From the NCBI RefSeq assembly GCF_900141715.1, contig NZ_FQYK01000005.1, forward strand, positions 265,944 through 329,943: a stretch of 64,000 nt of DNA, in the 5' to 3' direction. Under the pieces are notes generated by a model that had not been told where the DNA came from, made no database searches, and was given only the letters and a program-made list of their open reading frames with translations. Shown here piece by piece: positions 44,608 to 53,485 of this stretch (its first letter is position 1; every line of letters starts with the position of its first letter). This DNA comes from Algibacter luteus. Lineage in GTDB: Bacteria; Bacteroidota; Bacteroidia; Flavobacteriales; Flavobacteriaceae. Both the position numbers and the translations under genes were made by a program.

Positions 44608-44637
44608 AAACGCATCCCGAAATTTCGGGATGCGTTT
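44608..44637. terminator. Perfect hairpin terminator after hemL
   Basis: AAACGCATCCCGAAATTT is the left half of a 30-bp perfect palindrome with flanking A and T runs. It serves hemL and probably the opposite-strand gene ending at 44678. Confidence 0.9.
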
Positions 44638-44677
44638 AACATCAACTAAACTATAATCAACTAACTAAACTAAATTT

Positions 44678-45151
44678 TTATTCGGTTTTAGAACGCATTT
44701 TTTCTTTCATGCTTTTCTTTTTGTCTTTTCCTTTTTTTGCTTGTCGCATTTGAGATTTCTCCCATTTAGCATATTGCTCGTCGTTTAAAATCTTTTTCAT
44801 TTTAGCCTTCATAGCAATTTTATGATCTAATTTGGCATTAGCCATTTTGTAGCGCTCTTCATCCGTAGGTTTTTTAGCTTCTCCACTTTCTTTTTTAGCT
44901 TTACGTGCTGCCATCATTTCTTTTCTTTTGGTAGCATTATCTAAATTTATTTTCATAATCTCTTTTTGTTGAGATTCTGTTAAATCTAAATGTAAAGTCA
45001 TTTTTTTAGTTTGAAGTGTCGCTATTTCTTCTGCAGAAAGATTCATCATTTTATTGGCTCTTTCACCTCTGTTTCCTCTTTCTTTATTCTGTTGTTGTGC
45101 TGTAACTTGTAATGCTAACAACGCTACTGCAATAATTAAGATTTTTTTCAT
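44678..45151 (-). CDS. Spy/CpxP-like periplasmic protein, very basic
   Basis: A 157-residue protein with a signal peptide (MKKILIIAVALLALQVTA) followed by an alpha-helical, Lys/Met-rich mature part. The heart, LDLTESQQKEIMKINLDN, has the LTxxQ motif of Spy/CpxP-type chaperones, and a second, weaker one (LNDEQYAKWEKSQMRQ) follows. The C-terminus is strongly basic (KKGKDKKKSMKEKMR). Related flavobacterial proteins are annotated as DUF4890. A periplasmic chaperone or metal-stress role is inferred. Confidence 0.7.
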   Translation of the reverse strand: MKKILIIAVALLALQVTAQQQNKERGNRGERANKMMNLSAEEIATLQTKKMTLHLDLTESQQKEIMKINLDNATKRKEMMAARKAKKESGEAKKPTDEERYKMANAKLDHKIAMKAKMKKILNDEQYAKWEKSQMRQAKKGKDKKKSMKEKMRSKTE

Positions 45152-45266
45152 TTTGTGTATTTTTATATGTCTTTGCTCTTTTGACTTTCACATTTTAAAA
45201 AGGTTTAATTGTCAATAGAAATTTAACGACACGTTAACAAAACTGTGCATTTGTTTTGGAAATGGA

Positions 45267-45367
45267 TTTGCGTTAGGGATTGTAGTGAAATGCCCACAGT
45301 GAGGCACGAACGCGGACTTGCAGTGTAAAGTCCGACCCTTGTGGTAACCTGCCTGCCGGCAGGCACC
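45267..45367 (+). repeat. Dispersed repeat, copy 1
   Basis: Starts TTTGCGTTAGGGATTGTAGT, contains GTGAGGCACGA and GTCCGACCCTTGTGG, and ends in the palindrome TGCCTGCCGGCAGGCA. The reverse complement of copy 2 at 50424-50530 shares all these blocks. It is intergenic, between a Spy-like gene and an outer membrane protein gene. Confidence 0.8.
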
Positions 45368-45375
45368 CTAAACAA

Positions 45376-46599
45376 TTATTTTGCGATTGGTATTTTTAAA
45401 CTAATACCTGTTTGAAAGTCTGGCGCGTTGTTGACTTCTAAATCTTCCTTTACGAAAAGGGTGAGCAGGTATTTTGGTGTGCCGTAGGTGTATATGAAAT
45501 TCCAGCTAGATAATGGTTGGTAAAGATTGTATACGCCGTTTTGCCAACCACCATTTATTTCACGCCATTTTCCTATAAGTTTGAAATAATCGTATTCTTC
45601 TTTTTTATTATAGCGCGTCTGGATATGATAATTAATACCAAAAGCATTGTAATTGCCTTTTAGCGTGTATTTGGTAATTTCTATTTCGGCTTCGAAAGTT
45701 CCTAAATAAGGATTATTACCCAAATCCATCACTTCTTTAAAATTGATTAAATTTTTACGTAACACGTTTAAGCCTGTGGCAATATTTAACTCGTAGTTAT
45801 TTTTTAACGGCAGTTTTTTAATGGCATTTGCTGAAATTCCTACATCGATAGATGAATTAAACCTCGAAGTGTTTAAACCCACATGCGTACCAAAATTCAG
45901 GAAAATACGTCGCGACTTATTGATGTTGAGTTTTGGGTAGTAGTAATGACTTAACTCTATGCCTCCCAGAAAGAATGTGTTATTATTTAGCTCTAAGGTT
46001 TTACCGTTGCGATCTAAATATTTGAAATTGACTTGGTTTAAACCATAATAGCGCCTACCAAATGGATCTTCGCCACCAGCAACATGGCTATGAAACCATT
46101 CTATAGACTCATCGCTGGTAAAAAATGAAAACGGGTATTTACCTTTGGTAATAAGGTAGGATCTCAATGATATACCTATTTCGTGTTGTTGATTAATGGG
46201 AATGGTTGCCGTTGCTCTAAATTCTTTGATAACAGCGTCAATAACAATGTTTAAATAATCGGCAGGTGTGGTTTCTTGGTCTATAAAATGAAACGGACGT
46301 ATATTCCATGCTACCTCACTTTGCTGTGCTCTAACGGTTGGATCTTTTGGGTAATAAGATTCTACATACGGGTGAAAATTATTTCCGCTAGTATAATTTA
46401 TTGCCACCGTTGCTTTTAAAGGCGGCGCATATTTAAAATTGGTATTTAGTCTAGAACTAAAAATTCCAAAATGGTGGGTAGATAAAATACTAGGGTTTTC
46501 AATACCATTTTTAACTAATAGGCTATCTTTTTGTTGCGCTTGAGTGAGAGCGCAACATTGTAAAAAGATAATTAAAGCAAATGGCATGATTTTTTGCAT
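45376..46599 (-). CDS. Putative outer membrane beta-barrel protein
   Basis: A 407-residue protein with a signal peptide (about residues 1-21, ending ALTQAQ). The mature sequence is rich in alternating aromatic and polar strands: LKATVAINYTSGNN, NKSRRIFLNFGTHVGL and YNAFGINYHIQTRY. It ends LTLFVKEDLEVNNAPDFQTG, giving the look of an outer-membrane barrel of about 12 strands or more. I do not recognise a named family; DUF3187-like barrels are one possibility. It stands alone on the minus strand and is followed by a dispersed repeat. Confidence 0.6.
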   Translation of the reverse strand: MQKIMPFALIIFLQCCALTQAQQKDSLLVKNGIENPSILSTHHFGIFSSRLNTNFKYAPPLKATVAINYTSGNNFHPYVESYYPKDPTVRAQQSEVAWNIRPFHFIDQETTPADYLNIVIDAVIKEFRATATIPINQQHEIGISLRSYLITKGKYPFSFFTSDESIEWFHSHVAGGEDPFGRRYYGLNQVNFKYLDRNGKTLELNNNTFFLGGIELSHYYYPKLNINKSRRIFLNFGTHVGLNTSRFNSSIDVGISANAIKKLPLKNNYELNIATGLNVLRKNLINFKEVMDLGNNPYLGTFEAEIEITKYTLKGNYNAFGINYHIQTRYNKKEEYDYFKLIGKWREINGGWQNGVYNLYQPLSSWNFIYTYGTPKYLLTLFVKEDLEVNNAPDFQTGISLKIPIAK

Positions 46600-46708
46600 C
46601 GAGCAAAAATAAGTAAAGTTTGTTTGATATTTAATTCTGCTTGAGTGAATTCTGAATATAGAGAAGAAACCAATTTATTGTATATTAGTATGCTAACATC
46701 TTTTATTA

Positions 46709-47587
46709 ATGCCGTATTGGTTACATATTCTTATCATCATTTTAATTGCTTATGTGGTAATAAGTATTGCCTTGTATTATTTACAAGATTATATGCTATT
46801 TAAGCCCGAAAAACTTCCAAATGATTTTGAATTCTATTATGAAAATCAAGACACCAAAGAGTATAATTTAGAAACAAGAGATGGTGCTATAATTAATGGT
46901 TTACTTTTTAAGCCTAAGGGCGAATCAAAAGGCATTGTATTATATCTCAAAGGAAATTCTAAAAGCATAAAAGGTTGGGGTAAATTTGCTGTAGATTTTA
47001 CCAGACATGGTTACAATGTGCTCATGGTAGATTATCGAGGTTTTGGAAAAAGTACGGGCAGACGCTCACAGAAAGCCATAAAGAGAGACTTACAAGAGGT
47101 TTATAATAAAATTAAGGAGCGTACTTCTGAAAATAGAATCATTTTATACGGAAGATCTTTAGGTTCTGGTTTTGCTGCAAAACTAGCTTCTATGAATCAC
47201 CCCAAAATGCTTATTCTAGATGCACCTTATTATAGTCTAACAAAAGTTACCGCTCGATATGCGCCTTTTATGCCATTATCAGTTTTAATAAAATATCCGT
47301 TACCTACTTATAAATGGCTCAAGTATGTGCAGTGCCCTATACATATTATTCATGGTACGAATGATAAGTTAATACCATATAAAACGAGTGTAAAATTATC
47401 GAAGGTAAACCCTAAACTCACGAAACTGCATACAGTAATTGGTGGTGGACATAAAAATTTAAATAATTTTGAATCGTATCATAAAATGATTCATGATATA
47501 TTGAATAGCACTCTTCAAGATATCGATTTATCAACTACAAGCATTCATGTTCAACACAGCTCAAAATCCAATAAAACGAATATTTAA
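46709..47587 (+). CDS. Alpha/beta hydrolase, membrane-anchored
   Basis: A 292-residue protein. An N-terminal membrane helix (ILIIILIAYVVISIALYYL) precedes an alpha/beta hydrolase domain of the ABHD13/BEM46 type. VLYLKGNSKSIKGWGKFAV is an oxyanion region in which Lys replaces the usual His of HGN. The nucleophile elbow is LYGRSLGSG (Ser), Asp lies in HGTNDKLIPY and His in GGGHKNLNN. The triad is intact. A paralogous gene follows with a 41-base overlap. Substrate unknown. Confidence 0.82.
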   Translation: MPYWLHILIIILIAYVVISIALYYLQDYMLFKPEKLPNDFEFYYENQDTKEYNLETRDGAIINGLLFKPKGESKGIVLYLKGNSKSIKGWGKFAVDFTRHGYNVLMVDYRGFGKSTGRRSQKAIKRDLQEVYNKIKERTSENRIILYGRSLGSGFAAKLASMNHPKMLILDAPYYSLTKVTARYAPFMPLSVLIKYPLPTYKWLKYVQCPIHIIHGTNDKLIPYKTSVKLSKVNPKLTKLHTVIGGGHKNLNNFESYHKMIHDILNSTLQDIDLSTTSIHVQHSSKSNKTNI

Positions 47588-48371
47588 AAACCTAGTTTTT
47601 ATTTTACTCAGTTTATATTTTATGGTAACAGCCCTTTTATATTTTTTTCAAGAGAAAATGTTGTTTTTGCCAACGGTTTTAGAGCAAGATTATACCTATC
47701 ATTTTTCATATCCTTTTGAAGAACTATTTTTTCAAACAGAAACCAATGCTGTAATAAATGCCATCCATTTTAAAATTGAACAACCTAAAGGTGTGGTGCT
47801 TTTTTTTCATGGTAATGCGGGCGATTTATCACGTTGGGGTGTTTTGGCAGAATATTTTGTTGAAAAACAGTATGATGTTTTAATCATGGACTACAGAACC
47901 TACGGAAAAAGTAAAGGCAAACTTAGTGAAGAGGCATTGTACCACGACGGACAGTGTTGCTACAATTATATAAAAGGTTTATATGATGAAGAAGATATCA
48001 CTATTTACGGACGATCATTAGGAACAGGAATAGCCACTTATTTAGCTTCCAAAAACAAACCGAAACAACTCATTTTAGAAACCCCTTATTACAGTATTTT
48101 AGATGTTGCCGAATCTCGATTTTCCTTATTGCCAGTAAAAGCACTTTTAAAATACAAATTGTTGAGTTATCAGTTTATTCAAAAAACCGATTGCCCTATT
48201 TTAATGTTGCATGGCACCAGTGATGATGTTGTGCCTTATGCATCTGCCGAAAAACTATATGAAGCTTCTCCTAAGGATAGAACCACATTTGTAACTTTTC
48301 CAGAAGGAACGCATCATAACTTAAGTGCGTTTGATGCTTATCATAGTCATATGGAAATGGTACTTAAATAA
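47547..48371 (+). CDS. Alpha/beta hydrolase, membrane-anchored, paralogue of the preceding gene
   Basis: A 274-residue protein with the same architecture: an N-terminal membrane helix (LVFILLSLYFMVTALLYF), then FFHGNAGDLSRWGVLAEYF, nucleophile IYGRSLGTG, Asp in HGTSDDVVPY and His in EGTHHNLSAF. It shares a layout with its neighbour throughout and, unlike it, keeps the normal HGN motif. The ATG at 47547 overlaps the first gene by 41 bases; an ATG at 47622 would avoid the overlap but cut into the membrane helix. Tandem duplication is the simplest explanation. Confidence 0.82.
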   Translation: MFNTAQNPIKRIFKNLVFILLSLYFMVTALLYFFQEKMLFLPTVLEQDYTYHFSYPFEELFFQTETNAVINAIHFKIEQPKGVVLFFHGNAGDLSRWGVLAEYFVEKQYDVLIMDYRTYGKSKGKLSEEALYHDGQCCYNYIKGLYDEEDITIYGRSLGTGIATYLASKNKPKQLILETPYYSILDVAESRFSLLPVKALLKYKLLSYQFIQKTDCPILMLHGTSDDVVPYASAEKLYEASPKDRTTFVTFPEGTHHNLSAFDAYHSHMEMVLK

Positions 48372-48584
48372 ACTTTATAGTTGGGTTACGGTGCTGAATA
48401 AAAGCAGTGGAAATAGCTTCTTTTTCTTAATATTTTAACATATCTAAGCATTAATTCTTAAATAAAAATTAAAATACAAAAAAGGAGTGTTAAACATTTC
48501 TAAATTACTTTTCTAAACGCTAAATATTCTGTCTATTTGTAGAGAAGTTTAGTTAATAAATTTAGTTAGTTTAGTTAGTTTTAA

Positions 48585-48619
48585 AAAAAGCCAGTAATTC
48601 ATGAATTACTGGCTTTTTT
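48585..48619. terminator. Bidirectional terminator between the hydrolases and lysS
   Basis: AAGCCAGTAATTC/GAATTACTGGCTT is a perfect stem-loop flanked by A and T runs. It is preceded by TTAGTTAGTTTAGTTAGTT. Confidence 0.9.
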
Positions 48620-48640
48620 AATTTTAGATATAAGTGTGCT

Positions 48641-50335
48641 TTAAACGAGATTAACAAACAATCCTTCATCAGTCTTTTCAACTTTAGCAAGATTGTTTTT
48701 AGTTAATTCTTTAATCGATTTATCCCATTTTTTGTTTGATAATCCAGATTTTCCTTTCAACGCAACTAGATCAATGGTTTCTGCTTTCTTCAAAATTTCT
48801 AGCACCGCTTTAGCATCATCGCTAATAGCAACGGCTTTTTTCTCTGGTCGCATTTGTGGGAAGAACAACACCTCTTGTATAGACTGGTTGTTAGTTAAAA
48901 ACATAATTAAACGATCCATGCCAATACCCATGCCCGAAGTGGGAGGCATACCATATTCTAAAGCACGTAAAAAATCATAATCAATAAACTCGGTAGCTTC
49001 ATCGTCGCCTTTCGCAGCCAACTTCAATTGGTGTTCAAAACGCTCACGTTGGTCAATAGGGTCATTAAGTTCAGAATACGCATTTGCAATTTCTTTACCA
49101 CAAACCATCAACTCAAAACGTTCGGTTAATTCTGGGTTATCACGGTGTTCTTTACAAAGTGGGCTCATTTCTTTTGGGTAATCCGTAATGAATGTTGGTT
49201 GGATGTAATTACCCTCGCATTTTTCACCAAAAATCTCATCAATAAGCTTTCCTTTACCCATGGTATCATCAACTTCAATACCCATATCTTTGGCGGCTTG
49301 TTTTATCTCGTCTTCAGATTTTCCAGTAATGTCAAAACCAGTAAAATGCTTTATAGAATCGGCCATAGTTACTCTAGCATATGGCGCTTTAAAATCAATT
49401 TCGTTAGAACCAAAAGTAGCTTTCGTACTCCCATTTACAGTCATAGCACAATGCTCTAACAAACGCTCGCAGAAATCCATCATCCAGTTATAATCTTTAT
49501 AAGCTACATAGATTTCCATCGCTGTAAACTCAGGGTTGTGGGTTCTGTCCATACCCTCGTTTCTAAAGTTTTTAGAAAACTCATAAACGCCATCAAAACC
49601 ACCAACAATTAATCTTTTTAAATAAAGTTCGTTAGCGATTCTCATATACAACGGAATATCTAAAGCATTGTGGTGCGTTACAAACGGGCGTGCCGCAGCA
49701 CCACCAGGAATAGGTTGTAAAACCGGCGTTTCAACTTCAAAATACCCAGCATCATTAAAAAACGAACGCATCGCATTAAATAATTTGGTACGCTTTACAA
49801 ACACGTCTTTAACCTGTGGGTTTACTACCAAATCGGCATAGCGTTGTCTGTAACGTTGCTCTGGGTCGGTAAAAGCATCATGCACCTTACCTTCTGCATC
49901 CGTTCTAGGTAATGGTAGCGGTTTTAAGGCTTTACTAAGCAGCGTAAAATTTTTAACTTTCACAGTTTTTTCACCAACTTTGGTTAAAAACAATTCGCCT
50001 TCAACACCAATAAAATCGCCTATATCAAGTAGTTTTTTATAAACATCGTTGTACTTGCTTTTATCATTACCAGTACAAATTTCATCTCTGTTAAAATACA
50101 CTTGTATGCGTCCGTCGGCATCTTGTAATTCAGCAAAACTCGCGTTTCCTTGAATACGTCTAGACATCAAACGACCTGCAATATTCACCTGTTTTCCTTC
50201 CTCAAAATTGGCTTTTATAGATTTCGATGTGTTTTTCACAGGATATAAATCGGCAGGATAGGGGTTAATACCCAATTCGCGTAATTTGGCTAATTTTTCT
50301 CTTCTTACAAGTTCTTGTTCTGATAGTTGCGACAT
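48641..50335 (-). CDS. lysS: Lysine--tRNA ligase, class II
   Basis: A 564-residue synthetase. An anticodon-binding OB domain (NIAGRLMSRRIQGNASFAELQ) is followed by the class II catalytic core. This has motif 2 FRNEGMDRTHNPEFT and motif 3 GMGIGMDRLIMFL. About 65 residues follow the usual end (AVAISDDAKAVLEILKKAET, then GLSNKKWDKSIKELTKNN). This winged-helix-like tail is seen in Bacteroidota LysS and is not part of the catalytic core. The upstream gap holds short TTACGATT repeats and a dispersed repeat. Confidence 0.95.
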   Translation of the reverse strand: MSQLSEQELVRREKLAKLRELGINPYPADLYPVKNTSKSIKANFEEGKQVNIAGRLMSRRIQGNASFAELQDADGRIQVYFNRDEICTGNDKSKYNDVYKKLLDIGDFIGVEGELFLTKVGEKTVKVKNFTLLSKALKPLPLPRTDAEGKVHDAFTDPEQRYRQRYADLVVNPQVKDVFVKRTKLFNAMRSFFNDAGYFEVETPVLQPIPGGAAARPFVTHHNALDIPLYMRIANELYLKRLIVGGFDGVYEFSKNFRNEGMDRTHNPEFTAMEIYVAYKDYNWMMDFCERLLEHCAMTVNGSTKATFGSNEIDFKAPYARVTMADSIKHFTGFDITGKSEDEIKQAAKDMGIEVDDTMGKGKLIDEIFGEKCEGNYIQPTFITDYPKEMSPLCKEHRDNPELTERFELMVCGKEIANAYSELNDPIDQRERFEHQLKLAAKGDDEATEFIDYDFLRALEYGMPPTSGMGIGMDRLIMFLTNNQSIQEVLFFPQMRPEKKAVAISDDAKAVLEILKKAETIDLVALKGKSGLSNKKWDKSIKELTKNNLAKVEKTDEGLFVNLV

Positions 50336-50385
50336 AGTCTAATGGCTGTGTAAAAATTTTTAAGGCACAAAGATAATCAATTGAT

Positions 50386-50414
50386 TTACGATTTACGATT
50401 ATTGAATTACGATT
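50386..50414. repeat. Short TTACGATT repeats
   Basis: TTACGATT occurs three times at 50386, 50393 and 50407 in the gap upstream of lysS. No function assigned. Confidence 0.5.
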
Positions 50415-50423
50415 TTTTTTTTA

Positions 50424-50530
50424 GGCGCCTGCCTGCCGGTAGGCAGGTTACCACAAGGGTCGGGCTTTCCATTACAATCTTTTTGCTCGTGCCTCACAAA
50501 AAGGATTTTCATTGCAATCCCTAACGCAAA
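50424..50530 (-). repeat. Dispersed repeat, copy 2 (inverted relative to copy 1)
   Basis: Starts GGCGCCTGCCTGCCGGTAGG, contains CCACAAGGGTCGGGCTTTCC and CGTGCCTCAC, and ends CAATCCCTAACGCAAA. It is the reverse complement of copy 1 in all conserved blocks. Confidence 0.8.
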
Positions 50531-50589
50531 TTGTAACAAAAAATATACTTTTACGTCATATAATTAAATCATCAATTAAAAAATAAATC

Positions 50590-50748
50590 ATGAGTTTCTG
50601 GAGAGTTTTACTGTCTATTATTTGTCCACCTTTAGCCGTTATCGATAAAGGTTGCGGTTCTATTATTATTGTGTTCTTGTTATGGCTTTGTGGCTGGGTG
50701 CCAGGAGTTATAGCAGCATTGGTAATACTTAATAATCCTAAAAATTAG
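50590..50748 (+). CDS. YqaE/Pmp3 family small membrane protein
   Basis: A 52-residue protein: MSFWRVLLSIICPPLAVIDK, then GCGSIIIVFLLWLCGWVPGV, then IAALVILNNPKN. Two hydrophobic helices and the CPPLAV motif identify the YqaE/Pmp3 (UPF0057) family of small stress-induced proteolipids of the cell membrane. It stands alone, divergent from lysS and upstream of lipB. A TACTTTTA box about 45 bases upstream could be a degenerate -7 element. Confidence 0.88.
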   Translation: MSFWRVLLSIICPPLAVIDKGCGSIIIVFLLWLCGWVPGVIAALVILNNPKN

Positions 50749-50839
50749 TTTGTAGAAGGTGCTTTTCAGTAACAGGTAGTCGATTAATTGGCTGCTATCA
50801 TCTATCTACCTTCTTCATTCAAAATCATATAAAATATTG

Positions 50840-50847
50840 TAATTTTG
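50840..50847 (+). promoter_or_regulatory. -7 box of lipB
   Basis: TAATTTTG matches TAnnTTTG and ends six bases before the chosen lipB ATG, so the message may be leaderless. Confidence 0.6.
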
Positions 50848-50853
50848 CGGTTC

Positions 50854-51561
50854 ATGAATAAGAACATCGAACTTCAAGACTTAGGCTTTAAAGATTATAA
50901 GCAAACTTGGGATTACCAAGAAAACTTGTTTAAAGCCATTGTAGATACTAAAATTAAAAACAGACGCGAAAACGCCGCTTTAGAAACCAAAAACTATTTT
51001 TTGTTTGTAGAGCATCCGCATGTTTATACCCTTGGTAAAAGTGGCGATATGTCCAACTTATTGGTTGACGAAGCACAATTAAAAGCAAAAAACGCAAGTT
51101 TCTATAAAGTAAATCGCGGCGGCGATATTACCTATCATGGCCCTGGGCAAATTGTTGGATATCCTATTTTAGATTTAGATAATTTTTTTACCGATATTCA
51201 TAAATACCTACGTTTTCTTGAAGAAATGATCATTTTAACCCTTGCTGAATACGGTTTAAAAGCCGAACGAAGCCCTGGCGAAACAGGTGTTTGGCTAGAT
51301 GTAGGCACGCCATTTGCACGAAAAATTTGTGCTATGGGTGTACGGGCAAGCCGCTGGGTTACCATGCACGGATTTGCTCTAAATGTAAATGCCGATTTAG
51401 GGTATTTCGATTTAATGATTCCTTGCGGTATTCGTGGAAAAGCGGTCACTTCGCTTAACGTAGAACTCGGACTTGAAAAAGTAGATGAATCTGAAGTTAA
51501 AGCAAAACTTTTGAAGCATTTTAAATCGCTTTTTGAGGCAGAGTTTTATCAGGGGAGCTAA
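50854..51561 (+). CDS. lipB: Octanoyltransferase LipB
   Basis: A 235-residue enzyme that moves octanoyl groups from acyl carrier protein to lipoyl domains. Blocks are FVEHPHVYTLGKSGDMSNLL, RGGDITYHGPGQIVGYPILD, KICAMGVRASRWVTMHGFAL and IPCGIRGKAVTSL. The last holds the catalytic Cys and a nearby Lys. The start is ATG 50854; a TTG at 50845 lies inside the promoter's -7 box and cannot be translated from that promoter. Confidence 0.95.
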   Translation: MNKNIELQDLGFKDYKQTWDYQENLFKAIVDTKIKNRRENAALETKNYFLFVEHPHVYTLGKSGDMSNLLVDEAQLKAKNASFYKVNRGGDITYHGPGQIVGYPILDLDNFFTDIHKYLRFLEEMIILTLAEYGLKAERSPGETGVWLDVGTPFARKICAMGVRASRWVTMHGFALNVNADLGYFDLMIPCGIRGKAVTSLNVELGLEKVDESEVKAKLLKHFKSLFEAEFYQGS

Positions 51562-51588
51562 CGGTTTTGTAAACAAGGTTATCAGTCC

Positions 51589-52518
51589 TTATTTTTTAAA
51601 TAAAAATATTAAAGGGATATTGAGCCTTTTACTCCAGGCATTTTCACTATGATTTTCTCCTGGGAAAAATTTAGTTAGCCAATTGTTTTCATTGTATCCT
51701 TTTTTTACCATCAACTGGTCGACTTCTTTTTGGATTTCCGGATACAACTTATCTAATGTTTCATCTCCACAATCAAAGTAAATTTTATGATTTTTGGGAT
51801 TTGGAAGGTTTTTATTCAAGTACTCAATAAATGCATCAGGCATAGGGTTGTTGTCAAGTGTAAAAGTGCCTGTCCAATGCGTTGATAAACAGGCTGCACC
51901 TCCAAATATTTTTGGGTATTCACAAATAGCATACATAGAAATTAAACCTCCCATGCTGCTACCCATCACGAATGTGTTTTCTTTGTTGGAATAAACCGAA
52001 TAGGTTTTATCGATATATGGTTTTAGCTCTTCAACAACAAACTTAAGGTAATTGTTGGATTGAGGATTAAATGTTTTTTTTATTGGAACGTGCGAGCGTT
52101 TAAGTTGAGCATTGATTGTGTCTTTTTGACTAGTTGATAAATATTTAAATGGTTCTTGCGGAAAATAATCAGAGTGCCTTGTTTCGCCTCCATTCCAAAT
52201 ACCAACTACAATAAATTCTTTAAGCTTATTTGATTGAAATAATTTAGAAGCCGCATCATCTACATTCCAAGCTTGTTTATTCCATGAACTTTCAGGGTCA
52301 AATAACATTTGTCCATCATGCATGTATAATACCGCATATTTTTTCGATTTAGAATAGCCTTCTGGCATCCATATATCAACATGTCTTGAGGTTATATATT
52401 TGGACTCAAAATTCTCAATACGTTTTATCTTACCATGAACAACTTTTGGAAGCGTAATTTGAGCTTTTACAGAAAGAATAAAAGATAAGATTATGGCGGT
52501 ACTTATTAATTTTTTCAT
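51589..52518 (-). CDS. Secreted esterase of the enterochelin-esterase-like (Esterase D) family
   Basis: A 309-residue protein with a signal peptide (about residues 1-20) and an alpha/beta hydrolase domain of the PF00756 type. Blocks are IWMPEGYSKSKKYAVLYMHD, GQMLFD, nucleophile elbow FVMGSSMGGLISMYA, FDCGDETLD and a C-terminal His in FPGENHSENAWSKR. Such enzymes cleave ferric siderophores, acyl-carbohydrates or acetyl esters. The substrate is unknown; a periplasmic location is inferred. Single gene. Confidence 0.85.
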   Translation of the reverse strand: MKKLISTAIILSFILSVKAQITLPKVVHGKIKRIENFESKYITSRHVDIWMPEGYSKSKKYAVLYMHDGQMLFDPESSWNKQAWNVDDAASKLFQSNKLKEFIVVGIWNGGETRHSDYFPQEPFKYLSTSQKDTINAQLKRSHVPIKKTFNPQSNNYLKFVVEELKPYIDKTYSVYSNKENTFVMGSSMGGLISMYAICEYPKIFGGAACLSTHWTGTFTLDNNPMPDAFIEYLNKNLPNPKNHKIYFDCGDETLDKLYPEIQKEVDQLMVKKGYNENNWLTKFFPGENHSENAWSKRLNIPLIFLFKK

Positions 52519-52713
52519 CTGTTATGTGTGTTAAAAACTTTTCTGTTTTTTTTCTTTAATATCTGCTAACTTAAATGATATGAAGTCGTTTTACTGATTG
52601 ATATCAGTTGTTAGCAAATTTAGAGGATAAATTTTACGAATTCAAGTTTCTATAGTGGTTCTATGGTTAAATCGTTTCCTGTTAGATTGTCAGTAATTGA
52701 GTGCTATCAAAAA

Positions 52714-53409
52714 TTATTTTTCAAATATGGCAACTGCTCTTACTGGAGAACCTGTTCCTCCTCTAATTTTTAATGGAAATCCAATAAATCGGAAACGTCC
52801 TCTACCAATTAATAAATTAAGATTTACCATATTTTCATAATGTGTAAAGCCTAATTCTCCGCAAATTTGATGTACTTCTTTATTAGATATTTTTGGAACA
52901 CCAGGAGACATGGTTTCAACTCCAAAAGCAGAGATTTTTTGTTCTCCTAACCAACGCGCAGCTTCTCCAGAAATACCGGGTCCGTTTCCCCAATCATTGC
53001 CGTTAAAATGTTTTCGGTAATGGTCTGTATAAATTAAAATGGTGTCTCCTTTTCTGATTTCTAAATTCGCTTTTTTACAAGCATTTTCAATTTCAAAAGG
53101 CTCAATTAATTCTTTAAGTTTTTTGTGAGAGAAATCTATGCAAATGCTTTCTGTATAAATCATAGATAAAGGCATCGTATCTATTGATTGTCCTTCATAT
53201 TGTTTTGCCATATGATTTATGGCGTCAACATGTGTTCCAGTGTGTTCTCCAAGTTCTAATTTATGTACAGCAGGGGTTCTTTTTTTTGGGTTCTTAAATC
53301 CATCCCATTCTTCGTGAGAATTGTGAATTTCCATTTTTACTTGAGGCAGATCTTTAAAAACAGGCATGCCTTCATAAATTTCTTGACTTAAATCAATAAT
53401 TTCAATCAT
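52714..53409 (-). CDS. Cyclase family protein (kynurenine formamidase-like)
   Basis: A 231-residue protein of the Cyclase (PF04199) family. The metal-binding motif is GEHTGTHVDAINHM (HxGTHxDxxxH). TILIYTDHYRKHF, ARWLGEQKISAFGVETMS and LINRGRF-type C-terminal residues follow. These zinc or manganese amidohydrolases include kynurenine formamidase and isatin hydrolase. No tryptophan-catabolic neighbour is present, so the substrate is open. Confidence 0.85.
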   Translation of the reverse strand: MIEIIDLSQEIYEGMPVFKDLPQVKMEIHNSHEEWDGFKNPKKRTPAVHKLELGEHTGTHVDAINHMAKQYEGQSIDTMPLSMIYTESICIDFSHKKLKELIEPFEIENACKKANLEIRKGDTILIYTDHYRKHFNGNDWGNGPGISGEAARWLGEQKISAFGVETMSPGVPKISNKEVHQICGELGFTHYENMVNLNLLIGRGRFRFIGFPLKIRGGTGSPVRAVAIFEK

Positions 53410-53485
53410 GTGGTTTCGTTTTTAAAATGTATTTCAATGAAATGTTGTTAGTGAAGTAAATAGGAAAAGTTACAAAACGAGTATT

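Noticed and set aside
45340..45367. DNA uptake sequence based on the GCCGGC palindrome
   Set aside because: Only two clear copies occur, both inside a longer shared repeat, so they belong to that repeat.
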